DNA from: Candidatus Poribacteria bacterium
GTDB taxonomy: Bacteria; Poribacteria; WGA-4E; PCPOR2b
Direction of reading: 5' to 3'
Assembly (NCBI GenBank): GCA_022826645.1
Contig: JAJDUM010000003.1
Location: 61,328 to 125,327, forward strand
DNA: 64,000 bases
Shown: piece by piece, positions 18,532 through 28,304 of the stretch
Position numbering within the stretch: the stretch's first letter is position 1
How the letters are laid out: every line of letters begins with the position of its first letter
Made by a program: the position numbers and the translations under genes
Notes under the pieces: generated by a model
Seen by the model: the letters and a program-made list of their open reading frames with translations, nothing else
Told to the model about the DNA's origin: nothing
The model's database searches: none

Positions 18532-19500
18532 ATGGTATTAGAGAGACGGCTTGCAATGAGTGCAGTATTTAGCGCAGCGCAGCTGTGCCAGCAGGTGCAG
18601 GCGGATATGGTGAAAGTGGATGCGGTGGAGAAGGCGGATCGAAGCCCGGTGACGGTGGCAGATTTTGGATCTCAGGCTCTAATCTGTCAAGCGATCCGCG
18701 AGGTGTTTTCGGACGACATCATTGTCGCTGAAGAGGATTCTCAGACGTTGCAAGAAAACCCGCAACTGATGGGACGTGTAACTGAGTATGTCAACCGCTT
18801 TGCTGTAGGGCAGCCTTCAGCGGAAACGGTGTGCGACTGGATCGATCATGGTAAGGGACAGGTGGGAGAACGTTTCTGGACGTTGGATCCAATTGATGGA
18901 ACGAAAGGATTCTTGCGGGGCGATCAGTACGCCATTGCACTGGCGCTGATAGTTGACGGGGAGGTAAAACTCGGAGCCCTGGGTTGTCCGAATCTGAAGT
19001 GGAACTTGGACGATCCGGGATCACAATCCGGCTGTTTATTCGTCGCGGAGAGAGGAACGGGCACGCGGATACTATCGTTGGATGCGCAATTCTCAGAAGA
19101 GGTTCGTATCTCTCATACCGCCCATCGTTTTGCAGAGAGCGTTGAATCCAGTCACAGCGACCTTGATACTCACGCACAGATCGCTCAACAGGTTGATATT
19201 ATCGAACCGCCGATCCGGATGGACAGCCAGGTGAAGTATGGCGTGCTTGCGCGGGGTGAAGCGTCTGTCTATATTCGCCTGCCGAACCCGATGACACCGG
19301 ACTACCGTGAGTACATCTGGGATCATGCCGCTGGGTTGATTGTGGTGGAAGAGGCTGGTGGGGTGGTAACGGATGTCGATGGACGGGAACTCAATTTCTC
19401 GCGGGGGAGGCGGATGACCGGCAACCGTGGAATTTTAGCGACGAATGGGGACCTACACTCCCAAGTGTTGGAGTGTATTCGTAAGTGCTCCCAGAATTAA
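18532..19500 (+). CDS. 3'(2'),5'-bisphosphate nucleotidase / inositol monophosphatase family (HAL2/CysQ-like)
   Basis: SPVTVADFGSQALICQAI...IVAEEDS...FWTLDPIDGTKGFLRGDQYAIALALI...WDHAAGLIVVEEAGGVVTD. Confidence 0.9.
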   Translation: MVLERRLAMSAVFSAAQLCQQVQADMVKVDAVEKADRSPVTVADFGSQALICQAIREVFSDDIIVAEEDSQTLQENPQLMGRVTEYVNRFAVGQPSAETVCDWIDHGKGQVGERFWTLDPIDGTKGFLRGDQYAIALALIVDGEVKLGALGCPNLKWNLDDPGSQSGCLFVAERGTGTRILSLDAQFSEEVRISHTAHRFAESVESSHSDLDTHAQIAQQVDIIEPPIRMDSQVKYGVLARGEASVYIRLPNPMTPDYREYIWDHAAGLIVVEEAGGVVTDVDGRELNFSRGRRMTGNRGILATNGDLHSQVLECIRKCSQN

Positions 19501-19682
19501 TGATGAGAAAGTTAATTCATTAGGACTTATGCATTTCAGCGCGGGGCAAGATGCCCCGCCTACGGTTTTTGAGGCAAGTCGGTGCTGTTGCACCAATTCT
19601 TAACATGAGCGAAAAGAAAATATAAAACATAAAGAAAAACCGAGTTTCTGCTGTACAACTTTTTTGACATGAGTCACAAAGT

Positions 19683-20738
19683 TTAATCCACAGGTTGCGC
19701 TGCTGCTGGGATCTCGACGCCCTGCTCTGTCCAAAAGCGATCTGCGCCAGGGTGGAGCGGGATTACGAAGGCTTTCAGCGCATTTTCGAGCGTCATGTCC
19801 TTTGCGGCGGGGGTGGTGGTCACCAAAACTTTATGTCCCGCTTGATCGTAGAGATGTTTCAGGATGGTGTAGATCGTTTCCTCGCTGATATCCTTGTGCG
19901 CGATGAGGACTGTTGGCATCAGGAATGTATTGACCGGCTGGACATCTTTGTAAGCCTTGTCGGGGAGCCTACCGGGCAGATAGAAGGGATATTTCTCGTA
20001 AAATCCGTACTTTTTGGCGGGTGCATCGAAGTCGATTAGGCGGACAGATTTGATTTCGGAGACATAAATGATAGCTGAATTGGGCGCATTGACGAGCCAC
20101 TGAAAACCGTCCACCTGCCCATCGCGCAGGGCATCCGCTCCTGCTGTCCCTCCTTTATAAACCGGCGCGAACTTACCGTGAATTCCTGCAACTTTCGCGA
20201 GACGTTCCAGTGTCTGTGCAGAGCCTGATCCGGCTGCGCCCATCGCAACTTTCTTCCCGACAATATCCTCAAATTTATGTACATTGCTGCCCGCTAAGGT
20301 CACAAATTGATTGTAAGCGATATAGAGCAGCGTTACCACTCGGATATTTTCTTTTTTTCCCTCTTCGGCAAAAACCTCCTCGCCATGATAACCCAGATAG
20401 ACATCGGAGGCAAATGCAACGCCCATATAGTCCCCGCCGCTGTTGACGCGACGCACATTTTCGATGGAGCCGGCAGACGCTTCGACAGAGATTCTGATGC
20501 TGGGTTCCGCTTTTGAAACAACCGTACCAATTCCACCCGCGAATGGTGAAAACGTCCCACCGACCGCCCCACCGAGGATGGAGAGCCATATCTGTTTCTC
20601 CTTCGGCTTGCTTTCCTGAGCGGTCCCTTCCCGGGTGGACGATTGTTTCTCCCCGCCTTTCTGATTATCGCAGCCATAGATCAGCAGCCCCAATATACAG
20701 AAAATGGATAACCATAGATGAAATTTCTGTCGATACAT
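19683..20738 (-). CDS. TAXI-family TRAP transporter solute-binding lipoprotein
   Basis: Lipobox LLIYGC; ILGGAVGGTFSPFAGGIGTVVSK...VEASAGSIENVRRVNSG...VGKKVAMGAAGSGS. Confidence 0.88.
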   Translation of the reverse strand: MYRQKFHLWLSIFCILGLLIYGCDNQKGGEKQSSTREGTAQESKPKEKQIWLSILGGAVGGTFSPFAGGIGTVVSKAEPSIRISVEASAGSIENVRRVNSGGDYMGVAFASDVYLGYHGEEVFAEEGKKENIRVVTLLYIAYNQFVTLAGSNVHKFEDIVGKKVAMGAAGSGSAQTLERLAKVAGIHGKFAPVYKGGTAGADALRDGQVDGFQWLVNAPNSAIIYVSEIKSVRLIDFDAPAKKYGFYEKYPFYLPGRLPDKAYKDVQPVNTFLMPTVLIAHKDISEETIYTILKHLYDQAGHKVLVTTTPAAKDMTLENALKAFVIPLHPGADRFWTEQGVEIPAAAQPVD

Positions 20739-20757
20739 TTTGCTCCTTTACCGTCGA

Positions 20758-21468
20758 TTATGCTCTGCCGTAGACAGGAATTGCTGCGCCGTTGATGATA
20801 GCAGCGGCATCGGAAATAAGGAATAGGATAACGTTGGCGATATCGTCGGGCGAGACCCAACGGGAGTGATCTTCGCCGGGCATCCCTTCGCGGTTCGCAG
20901 GCGTATCAATGATGCTCACCAGCAGGGAATTGACGTTAATCCCCACGTCCTTCACTTCCTCCGCGATTGACTCTGTGAGAATCCGCACACCGTTTTTGGA
21001 GACGGAATAGGCACCCAGTCCAGCAATCCCACTTAATCCTGCGCGTGCAGAGGTATTCACAATTTTTCCATATCCTCGCTCAGTCATGTGTGGCAGCACC
21101 GCTTTGCAGCAGAGAAAGATAGATTTCAGATTGAGATCCATCATGAAATCCCATCGTTCCTCAGCCATTTCGGCGACAGGGATGCCACCGACAAAGCCGC
21201 CGATTGTATTTATGAGAACGTCGATCTGACCGAACTGGTCCAATATGGCTTGGACGAAATTTTGAACTTCCGTTTCAATCGTTAGGTTTGCACGAATTAG
21301 TGTTACTTGGGATTTGAGGGGACCGATCTGACGCTCGAATGGCTCGATATTGCGTTCGGAGGTGTAAGGGATCGCAACTTGATAACCTTCCTTGAGCAAG
21401 GCTTCCGCGACGACCGCTCCCAATGCCCCGGTCCCGCCAGTGACAATTGCAAATCGTTTTTCAGCCAT
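20758..21468 (-). CDS. SDR family oxidoreductase
   Basis: VTGGTGALGAVVAEALL, NTIGGFVGG, YSVSK. Confidence 0.9.
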   Translation of the reverse strand: MAEKRFAIVTGGTGALGAVVAEALLKEGYQVAIPYTSERNIEPFERQIGPLKSQVTLIRANLTIETEVQNFVQAILDQFGQIDVLINTIGGFVGGIPVAEMAEERWDFMMDLNLKSIFLCCKAVLPHMTERGYGKIVNTSARAGLSGIAGLGAYSVSKNGVRILTESIAEEVKDVGINVNSLLVSIIDTPANREGMPGEDHSRWVSPDDIANVILFLISDAAAIINGAAIPVYGRA

Positions 21469-21529
21469 CTTCAGACCCTTTCTTGTTCAAAGCGTGAAAC
21501 AGATCTATACTCACAGATCGTATAGCCGA

Positions 21530-23113
21530 TTAGATCTTGGGACCTGCCGCTTGGACGGCCTCTGTTGCGCTATCGACGAATTGTTCAAAGTTTCTCACAA
21601 ACATCTTAGCGAGTTCTCGTGCTTGGCGGTCGTAAGCCGCACCATCTTTCCATGTGTTGCGCGGTTTGAGGACTTCAGGCGGCACCCCTTCGCAGACGGT
21701 TGGGACATGGATTCTGAAGATTGGATCTGGCTCTGTTGGTACATCCGTCAGTTTACCCTTCAAAACGGCATCAACGATGGCGCGGGTGTACGCAATTTTC
21801 ATTCGCGCCCCTTCGCCGTAGGCACCACCGCTCCATCCGGTGTTGATCAACCAGCAATCCACGCCATGTTGATCTATCTTTTCGCCAAGCATATTGGCAT
21901 ATACAGCGGGATCTAAGGGCATAAATGGGTCGCCGAAACAGTGGCTGAAGGTCGCTTCGGGTCGGTCTCCTAATCCCTGTTCAGTGCCGGCAACCTTCGC
22001 GGTATACCCAGAAAGGAAATGGTACATCGCTTGTTCGGTCGTCAATTTTGCGACCGGAGGCATCACGCCAAAGGCATCGCAGGTGAGCATGATCAGGTTC
22101 TTTGGATGCCCACCGACGCCTTCCGGCACGATATTATCGAGGTGTGTAATTGGGTAGCCCGCACGTGTATTTTCGGTTAATGAGTCATCATCGAGATCGA
22201 TTCGGCGCGTTGCCGGATCGAGAATCACATTTTCCAGCACCGTTCCAAACTTGTGGGTACAGGCGTAAATCTCTGGTTCCGCCTCTTTGGACAGGTTAAT
22301 TGTCTTCGCGTAACAACCGCCCTCAAAGTTGAAAATACCGCGATCGCTCCAGCCGTGCTCGTCATCACCAACGAGACTTCTGCCCGGCGCAGAGGAGAGT
22401 GTTGTTTTTCCTGTGCCAGACAGTCCGAAGAAAAGGGCGATATCCCCATCGGGTCCAAGGTTCGCTGAGCAGTGCATTGGCAGCACCCCCTGACCCGGCA
22501 ATAGGTAGTTAAGGTATGTGAAAGCCGATTTTTTTATCTCTCCGGCATACTTTGTTCCGCCAATAAGGACCAAATTCCGTTCAAAATTTATAAGGATAAA
22601 GGTGGCCGAGTTGGTGCCGTGCAATTCAGGATTGGCATGAAGTCCCGGGAAATCAATAATTGTAAAATCGGGTGAACGGTCTGGAGACAACTTGTTGGCG
22701 GGAATGAGGAGGCTTTGGGTGAACAGGCTGTGCCACGCATACTCAGTGATGGCACGAACGGCAATGCGATGCTGTGGATCGGCACCCGCGTAACAATCTT
22801 GAACAAAGACATCACGTCCCTGGATATAGGTCAGCATGTGATTATACACGCGATCGAAGTATTCTTCGGAGATGGGACGATTAATATTCCCCCATGAGAT
22901 GTTATCTCGGCTTGACGATTGCTCAACGATAAACTTATCGTTGGGTGAGCGACCTGTATGGGGACCCGTTTCGACGATGAAAGGACCGAAGTGAGCGATT
23001 TGCCCTTCGCCCCGCATGAGGGCTTCTTCATATAGGGTGGGTGTTGATAAGTTCCAATATAGATTTTTAATATTAATTATTTTATGATCTTTTGACAGCT
23101 GAGCTTTGCTCAT
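21530..23113 (-). CDS. pckA: Phosphoenolpyruvate carboxykinase (ATP)
   Basis: GLSGTGKTTLS, GDDEHGWSDRGIFNFEGGCYAKTINLS, NTGWSGGAYG. Confidence 0.97.
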   Translation of the reverse strand: MSKAQLSKDHKIINIKNLYWNLSTPTLYEEALMRGEGQIAHFGPFIVETGPHTGRSPNDKFIVEQSSSRDNISWGNINRPISEEYFDRVYNHMLTYIQGRDVFVQDCYAGADPQHRIAVRAITEYAWHSLFTQSLLIPANKLSPDRSPDFTIIDFPGLHANPELHGTNSATFILINFERNLVLIGGTKYAGEIKKSAFTYLNYLLPGQGVLPMHCSANLGPDGDIALFFGLSGTGKTTLSSAPGRSLVGDDEHGWSDRGIFNFEGGCYAKTINLSKEAEPEIYACTHKFGTVLENVILDPATRRIDLDDDSLTENTRAGYPITHLDNIVPEGVGGHPKNLIMLTCDAFGVMPPVAKLTTEQAMYHFLSGYTAKVAGTEQGLGDRPEATFSHCFGDPFMPLDPAVYANMLGEKIDQHGVDCWLINTGWSGGAYGEGARMKIAYTRAIVDAVLKGKLTDVPTEPDPIFRIHVPTVCEGVPPEVLKPRNTWKDGAAYDRQARELAKMFVRNFEQFVDSATEAVQAAGPKI

Positions 23114-23164
23114 GCAGTTCTCCTGACAGCTGATCTCAGATTAAACAGAGGGCACAGATTTTTT

Positions 23165-24181
23165 CTACTTCTCAATTGGAACGACTCCGATTCCGGGCAG
23201 ATCGGGCAAAATGAGTTTGCCCTCTTCAAGTGTTACGCCGCGATATGGATCGTTCGCAACCAGTAGATGTCCGTCCAGGTCTGCGTAATCCACAAGCGGT
23301 GTCAGATGTGCTGCTGCCGTAATGCCGAGAGAACTTTCAATCATACAACCAATCATCACTTGCAGCCCATGCGCTCGCGCAATGTGAATAATTCGCATGG
23401 CTTCGAGTAGACCACCACATTTGACCAACTTAATATTAATACCATCAACACAGCCGACCAGCGAGGGTATATCGGCGGCACGTTTTACGCTTTCATCGGC
23501 AAAAATTGGGAGTTCCGAGTGCTCGCGGACAAACTTTAATCCCTCCAGGTCGTCTGGCTTTGTGGGTTGCTCAATCAACTCAACGCCGTAAGGGGCAAGT
23601 TCACGAATCTTACCGACTGCTTCCTTGGGCGTCCACGCTGTGTTGGCATCCACATAGATCGGCTTATCCGTGACTTCGCGGAGTGCACGGATAAGCTCTA
23701 AGTCGCGGTCGGTGCCGAGTTTCACCTTGAGAAGGGGGTACGCCTCGGCTTCATGCACCTTTTGCTGCATGATCTCCGGTTCATCAATTCCAATTGTGAA
23801 TGTCGTCAGCGGCGTCTCCTTTGGATCGAGTCCCCAGAGCTGATAGAGCGGCACACCTAATTTCTTTCCAAGCCGGTCGTGCAGTGCCATGTCGATGGCG
23901 GACTTTGCAGCGTAATTATGACCGAGAACCGATTCAAGTTCTGACATGACACTTTCAATCGCATCGAGATTCCCATCAAGGCCTGTATCGAGGATGTCAA
24001 ATGCGACTTGAACCGTTTCGACGGTTTCGCCGTAGAAACGCGCGGGAGCCGTTTCACCAAGTCCGCCATCAATTTCCACAGAAATCACTTGACGGAATTC
24101 ATCGACGGCCCGCCGGGCGATTTTGAAGGGGTGAACAAGTTTGAGGTCGGTGATATGATGTTGGATATTCATGCGAATCAC
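23165..24181 (-). CDS. Mandelate racemase/muconate lactonizing enzyme family (dipeptide epimerase-like)
   Basis: LKVKLGTDRDLELIRALRE...IYVDANTAWTPKEA...ELIEQPTKPDDLEGL...IFADESVKRAADI...NIKLVKCGGLLEA. Confidence 0.9.
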   Translation of the reverse strand: MIRMNIQHHITDLKLVHPFKIARRAVDEFRQVISVEIDGGLGETAPARFYGETVETVQVAFDILDTGLDGNLDAIESVMSELESVLGHNYAAKSAIDMALHDRLGKKLGVPLYQLWGLDPKETPLTTFTIGIDEPEIMQQKVHEAEAYPLLKVKLGTDRDLELIRALREVTDKPIYVDANTAWTPKEAVGKIRELAPYGVELIEQPTKPDDLEGLKFVREHSELPIFADESVKRAADIPSLVGCVDGINIKLVKCGGLLEAMRIIHIARAHGLQVMIGCMIESSLGITAAAHLTPLVDYADLDGHLLVANDPYRGVTLEEGKLILPDLPGIGVVPIEK

Positions 24182-26553
24182 CCAGAACCGTTACCGGACG
24201 CCTTTTTCTCTTTCCACGCCTTGAGGACCTTCTCCGGAGTCAGCGGCTGATCCCAGATACGCACACCAATCGCGTCATAGATTGCGTTGCCGATTGCGGG
24301 CGATGTGGGAACCACGACGATTTCACCGGCACCTTTTGCACCGTAGGGTCCGTGCTGGTGCGGAACTTCGACGATAATCGACTCCATATACTCGTTCAAC
24401 GGCATCTCGACAATGGAGGGAATCTTATAGTCCATTAGGCTGGCGTTGGTCATCTCTCCATTTGCGTCGAAGCACATGTCCTCGTGCAGTGCGATACCGA
24501 TACCCATGCACCCACCGCCGTAGTTCTGCATCTCGACCCCCTGCGGGTTCATCGCCTTGCCGACATCGATCGCAGAGACGAACTTCCGAATACGGACTTG
24601 GCCCGTTTCAACGTTGACCTCAACTTCGGCAGCTTGGGCACCGTGCCCCATGTAAGCCATTGGCTCCTCGCCCTGCCCGGTGTTTGGGTCGTGCGGACTG
24701 GCAGTGACTTCCCATGTCGCCTTGCCGATAACTTCGACATCTGCCGGACGTTTGCCTGCCAACATCTCAACCACAAACAGGTCTTCAACTTCAATGGACT
24801 GCTCGGGAGACCCCTTGACGAAGATACGTCCACCGGAAACGTCTAAGTCGTCCGGGTCCGCTTCTAACTTGGGTGCGGCAAGTGTCCTAATCTGGCTTTT
24901 CGCATCGTCACACGCCATGCGGGTGGCATTGCCGGTGTGGAAGGTCTGGCGACTGGAACCGGCGACATGATCGAAGGGCGTGATTGCGGTGTCCGGGGTG
25001 ACCAGTTTGACCTGATCAATCTCGATCCCGAACTCGTCGGCGACGATCTGCGTGAGAATGGTATAAGCACCCTGCCCCAAATCGACCGCGCTGGTTCGCA
25101 ACTCACAGGAAGCATCCTCATGGACCTTTAATTCCGTGCTGGAAGCGGTCGGTGCGAAGGAATACTTATTACCCAAAGCGATACCCTTACCGCGATACCA
25201 TGGGGATTCCAACGACTCAGAGGGGGTTCCCCACTCAATCGCATCGGCGCATTTGGTGAGACATTCGTGGGCACTGAACGCATGGGCGGGCATGGTGATA
25301 GCAGTGCGCTCGCCTTCGGTCAGCAGATTATTTATACGCAGCTCAACGGCGTCGATATCGCATTTTCTCGCGATGATGTCCATCTGGGTTTCGACCGCCC
25401 AAGCGGACTCTGCACAACCGTAGCCACGCAATGCGCCGCCGGAGACACGGTTGGTATAGACACCGTAGGAGTCCACCCAGAGTGCGGCTAAACGGTAGGA
25501 ACCGGGATAGAGATGGGTGGAGAAAATTGGTTTGAGAATCCCTTCGCCGCTATAGCCTCCGCCCCACAGGATTGAGGTGACTTTGCGACCAATGAGGATA
25601 CCGTCTTTCGTCACAGCATCTTTAATATCGAAGATGAACGGTGTCCGTGCAGCCGTGGCGGAGAGGTCTTCGGCGCGGGTCAAGATAATTTTGACGGGAC
25701 GCCGTGCTTTGCGGGCAAGTGCGGCGGCGATAGCACCCTCTTTGACCGTCAATTTACCGCCAAAGGCACCGCCGACAAATGGAACGATGACGCGGACCTT
25801 GGAGGGCGAAAGATCAAGGGCTTTCGCTAAACCGTCACGCGCGATGTAGGGGGATTGCCCGCCCGCCCAGAGGGTGAGTGAACCGTCGGAACTCCATTGT
25901 GCCACTGCGCCGTGCGGCTCCATACATGCGGTGTGAACATAACCGGTCGCATACCGATTTTCTATGACGTGCCCACCTTCGTCCTCCGCTTTTTTGAACG
26001 CGGCATCCATGTCGCCGTGCCGGATGCGATAGGCTTGCCACAGGTTAGGCGGACGCTCGTCCATGTCGGCAATTTCAAGGAGTTTTTCGTATTCTTCGTA
26101 TTCTTCGTGCAGCACGACGGGCGGATCTAATCTGATTGCTTCCTCCGGATCAAATAGGGGAGGCAGTTCTTCGTACTGGACTTCGATCTGCTCACAGGCT
26201 GCCCGTGCAATTTCTGGGGTATCCGCGGCGACTGCAGCGACGGGTTCACCAACGAGGCGCGTTTTATCGTGGGCAAGTAGATGCTCATCCAACGTTAGCA
26301 CACCCAACCGCACGTCAGGCAGGTCGGCGGCGGTAATGACAGCGCGGACACCGGGCATCTGTTCGGCTTTACTGGTGTCAATCCCCAGAATTTTTGCATG
26401 TGCATACGGGCTGCGCTTCAGCTTGGCGTGGATCATACGCGGCAGCACGATGTCAGTTGTAAATTCCGCAGTTCCCGTTACTTTCTCTATGCCGTCAATA
26501 CGTTTAGTAGAAGTTCCAACAACAGCCATGTTATTTCTCCTCCTCCCCTGCAA
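24178..26553 (-). CDS. Xanthine/CO dehydrogenase family molybdopterin-binding subunit
   Basis: FVGGAFGGKLTVKEGAIAAALARKARRPVKI, RGYGCAESAWAVETQMD, HQHGPYGAKGAGE. Confidence 0.94.
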   Translation of the reverse strand: MQGRRRNNMAVVGTSTKRIDGIEKVTGTAEFTTDIVLPRMIHAKLKRSPYAHAKILGIDTSKAEQMPGVRAVITAADLPDVRLGVLTLDEHLLAHDKTRLVGEPVAAVAADTPEIARAACEQIEVQYEELPPLFDPEEAIRLDPPVVLHEEYEEYEKLLEIADMDERPPNLWQAYRIRHGDMDAAFKKAEDEGGHVIENRYATGYVHTACMEPHGAVAQWSSDGSLTLWAGGQSPYIARDGLAKALDLSPSKVRVIVPFVGGAFGGKLTVKEGAIAAALARKARRPVKIILTRAEDLSATAARTPFIFDIKDAVTKDGILIGRKVTSILWGGGYSGEGILKPIFSTHLYPGSYRLAALWVDSYGVYTNRVSGGALRGYGCAESAWAVETQMDIIARKCDIDAVELRINNLLTEGERTAITMPAHAFSAHECLTKCADAIEWGTPSESLESPWYRGKGIALGNKYSFAPTASSTELKVHEDASCELRTSAVDLGQGAYTILTQIVADEFGIEIDQVKLVTPDTAITPFDHVAGSSRQTFHTGNATRMACDDAKSQIRTLAAPKLEADPDDLDVSGGRIFVKGSPEQSIEVEDLFVVEMLAGKRPADVEVIGKATWEVTASPHDPNTGQGEEPMAYMGHGAQAAEVEVNVETGQVRIRKFVSAIDVGKAMNPQGVEMQNYGGGCMGIGIALHEDMCFDANGEMTNASLMDYKIPSIVEMPLNEYMESIIVEVPHQHGPYGAKGAGEIVVVPTSPAIGNAIYDAIGVRIWDQPLTPEKVLKAWKEKKASGNGSG

Positions 26554-27001
26554 CGCTCAATACTGCTTCCGTCGCGTGCGTATAGACTCCGCATCGGCAA
26601 AGATTCCCCACAAACGCAGAGCGGATGTCTTCTTCAGTTGGGTTCGGGTTTTCGTCCAGCAACTGCTTTGCTGTGAGCAGCATCCCTGGCGTACAATAAC
26701 CGCACTGCACGGCACCGTGTTCAAGAAACGCAGCCTGCAGCGGGTGCAAGTCATCGGGTGCCCCTAGACCCTCTATGGTCAGGACCGATTTCTTATTCGC
26801 CTGTAGCCCAAGCATCAGACACGATTTGACCAGTTGTCCGTCAACCATTACCGTGCAGGTCCCGCACCGCCCATCTTCACAAGCACACTTCGTCCCCGTT
26901 AACCCAATCCCATCACGAATAGCCTCCATCAAGGTGTGGTAGGGTTCAACGAGGATGTCATAATTTTCGTCATTGACAGTCAATGATAATGGGTATTTCA
27001 T
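26531..27001 (-). CDS. (2Fe-2S)-binding subunit of xanthine/CO dehydrogenase family
   Basis: CACEDGRCGTCTVMVDGQLVKSC; CGYCTPGML; GNLCRCGVY. Confidence 0.94.
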   Translation of the reverse strand: MKYPLSLTVNDENYDILVEPYHTLMEAIRDGIGLTGTKCACEDGRCGTCTVMVDGQLVKSCLMLGLQANKKSVLTIEGLGAPDDLHPLQAAFLEHGAVQCGYCTPGMLLTAKQLLDENPNPTEEDIRSAFVGNLCRCGVYTHATEAVLSVAGEEEK

Positions 27002-27024
27002 TAAAACGCCTCCAAATAATCATG

Positions 27025-27142
27025 GTAGATTTTAGACTTACTTATACACTCCCACTACAGAGCCAACCCCCTAAATCCCGCCCCCGATTATATCCCCGAT
27101 ACATCGGGACAGGCGGGATGTACCACTTGTCAGGGGGACTTT
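27025..27142. repeat. Composite dispersed repeat (shared with 43567-43681)
   Basis: GTAGATTTTAGACTTACTTA...CAACCCCCTAAATCCC-[insert CCCCGATACATCGGGAC]-CTTGTCAGGGGGACTT. Confidence 0.6.
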
Positions 27143-27152
27143 GGCAAATGTC

Positions 27153-28025
27153 TTAGGCGGTAGCGCGTGCAATCGCTTCCTCCAATGCTTCTCTGGTCAG
27201 CACACTAACAAGGTCTATTTTGTATTCGCTCGGCGCCATGGGATCGTCCGCTGGTGAGACATGGGCTGCAGCGAGTTCACCGGCTTCGGCAAGCGCTCCA
27301 TTGTTTCCAACGATGCTATTTCCCCTCAGTCGCGCTTCCGCCTCCTGTGCGTGCGCCGGGGCACCTGAACAGTTACCGATTACAACACGGACATCCTCAC
27401 AGTTTCCTGATCCGTCAAGGCTGACAAACGCGCCGACACCGACAACAGGATAATCGCCTGCCCGCAGCGCGAACCGCCGATGCGCGGCTGCGGCGGATGC
27501 GAGATCGAATGATGGAACAACGACCTCGGTCAGTAACTCGCCCGGTCCGGCAGCGGTAGCAAAGGCACCGGTGACAAAGTCACAGATAGGCACAGTTCGT
27601 TCACCGTTTGCGCCCGCCAATTTTACCGTGGCATGGAGTGCGCTCAAGGCGACGGTGATGTCACTCGCGGGATGCGCCTCGCAGATTGCTCCACCGAGTG
27701 TTGCAAAGTTCCGAATCTGTTGGTCTGCGACATCGCTGACAACATCATCTAAGGCACGTAGCGTCGGATGCGTCTCACCTATGCCGCTCAAACGATTCAG
27801 CGTAACCTTTGCACCGATTGTTACACCCTCGTTCGATGCATTTATGTCTTCTAATCCGGTGACATGCTGGATACTGATTAGATGGGACGGTTGACTTAAT
27901 CCATTCCGCAACAGTATCGCCATGCTCTGTCCGCCGGCCACAACCTTCGCACCATCTCCGTGCTCAGCTAACAGTGTGCAAGCCTCCGACACGGAGGTCG
28001 GCTCAAGATAATGACAATCAATCAT
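27153..28025 (-). CDS. FAD-binding subunit of xanthine/CO dehydrogenase family
   Basis: AKVVAGGQSMAILLRNGLSQPSHLISI; IRNFATLGGAICEAHPASDITVAL. Confidence 0.92.
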   Translation of the reverse strand: MIDCHYLEPTSVSEACTLLAEHGDGAKVVAGGQSMAILLRNGLSQPSHLISIQHVTGLEDINASNEGVTIGAKVTLNRLSGIGETHPTLRALDDVVSDVADQQIRNFATLGGAICEAHPASDITVALSALHATVKLAGANGERTVPICDFVTGAFATAAGPGELLTEVVVPSFDLASAAAAHRRFALRAGDYPVVGVGAFVSLDGSGNCEDVRVVIGNCSGAPAHAQEAEARLRGNSIVGNNGALAEAGELAAAHVSPADDPMAPSEYKIDLVSVLTREALEEAIARATA

Positions 28026-28207
28026 GTACTTCCTCCCTCATTTAGACGTGCTATGAGATTTTTTGAGAGAACCCTCACGGTTTTGGGTTTCCCATTATAA
28101 AGAGATTGTATTTTTTCAAATTTCTCAAGATTATAACATAGTTACCCCGAAAAGAGAAACCCAAAAATCAGCGGTGCGCTTTCGTCCCCCAAGCCCCTCC
28201 AATTCTG

Positions 28208-28236
28208 TTGACTCGACTGCTTGGATCTGCTATAAT
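28208..28236 (+). promoter_or_regulatory. Sigma70-type promoter upstream of PQQ dehydrogenase
   Basis: TTGACT, 17-nt spacer, TATAAT. Confidence 0.7.
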
Positions 28237-28304
28237 GGCGGAGGCTTGGTTTACATGGATAACAGCATTCCTATATCAGCTATTGACATAAAGGAGGTCA
28301 ACCC

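Noticed and set aside
26063-26767. 234-aa plus-strand ORF and other antisense ORFs over the molybdopterin subunit
   Set aside because: Low-complexity Ser/Arg translation opposite a well-supported gene.
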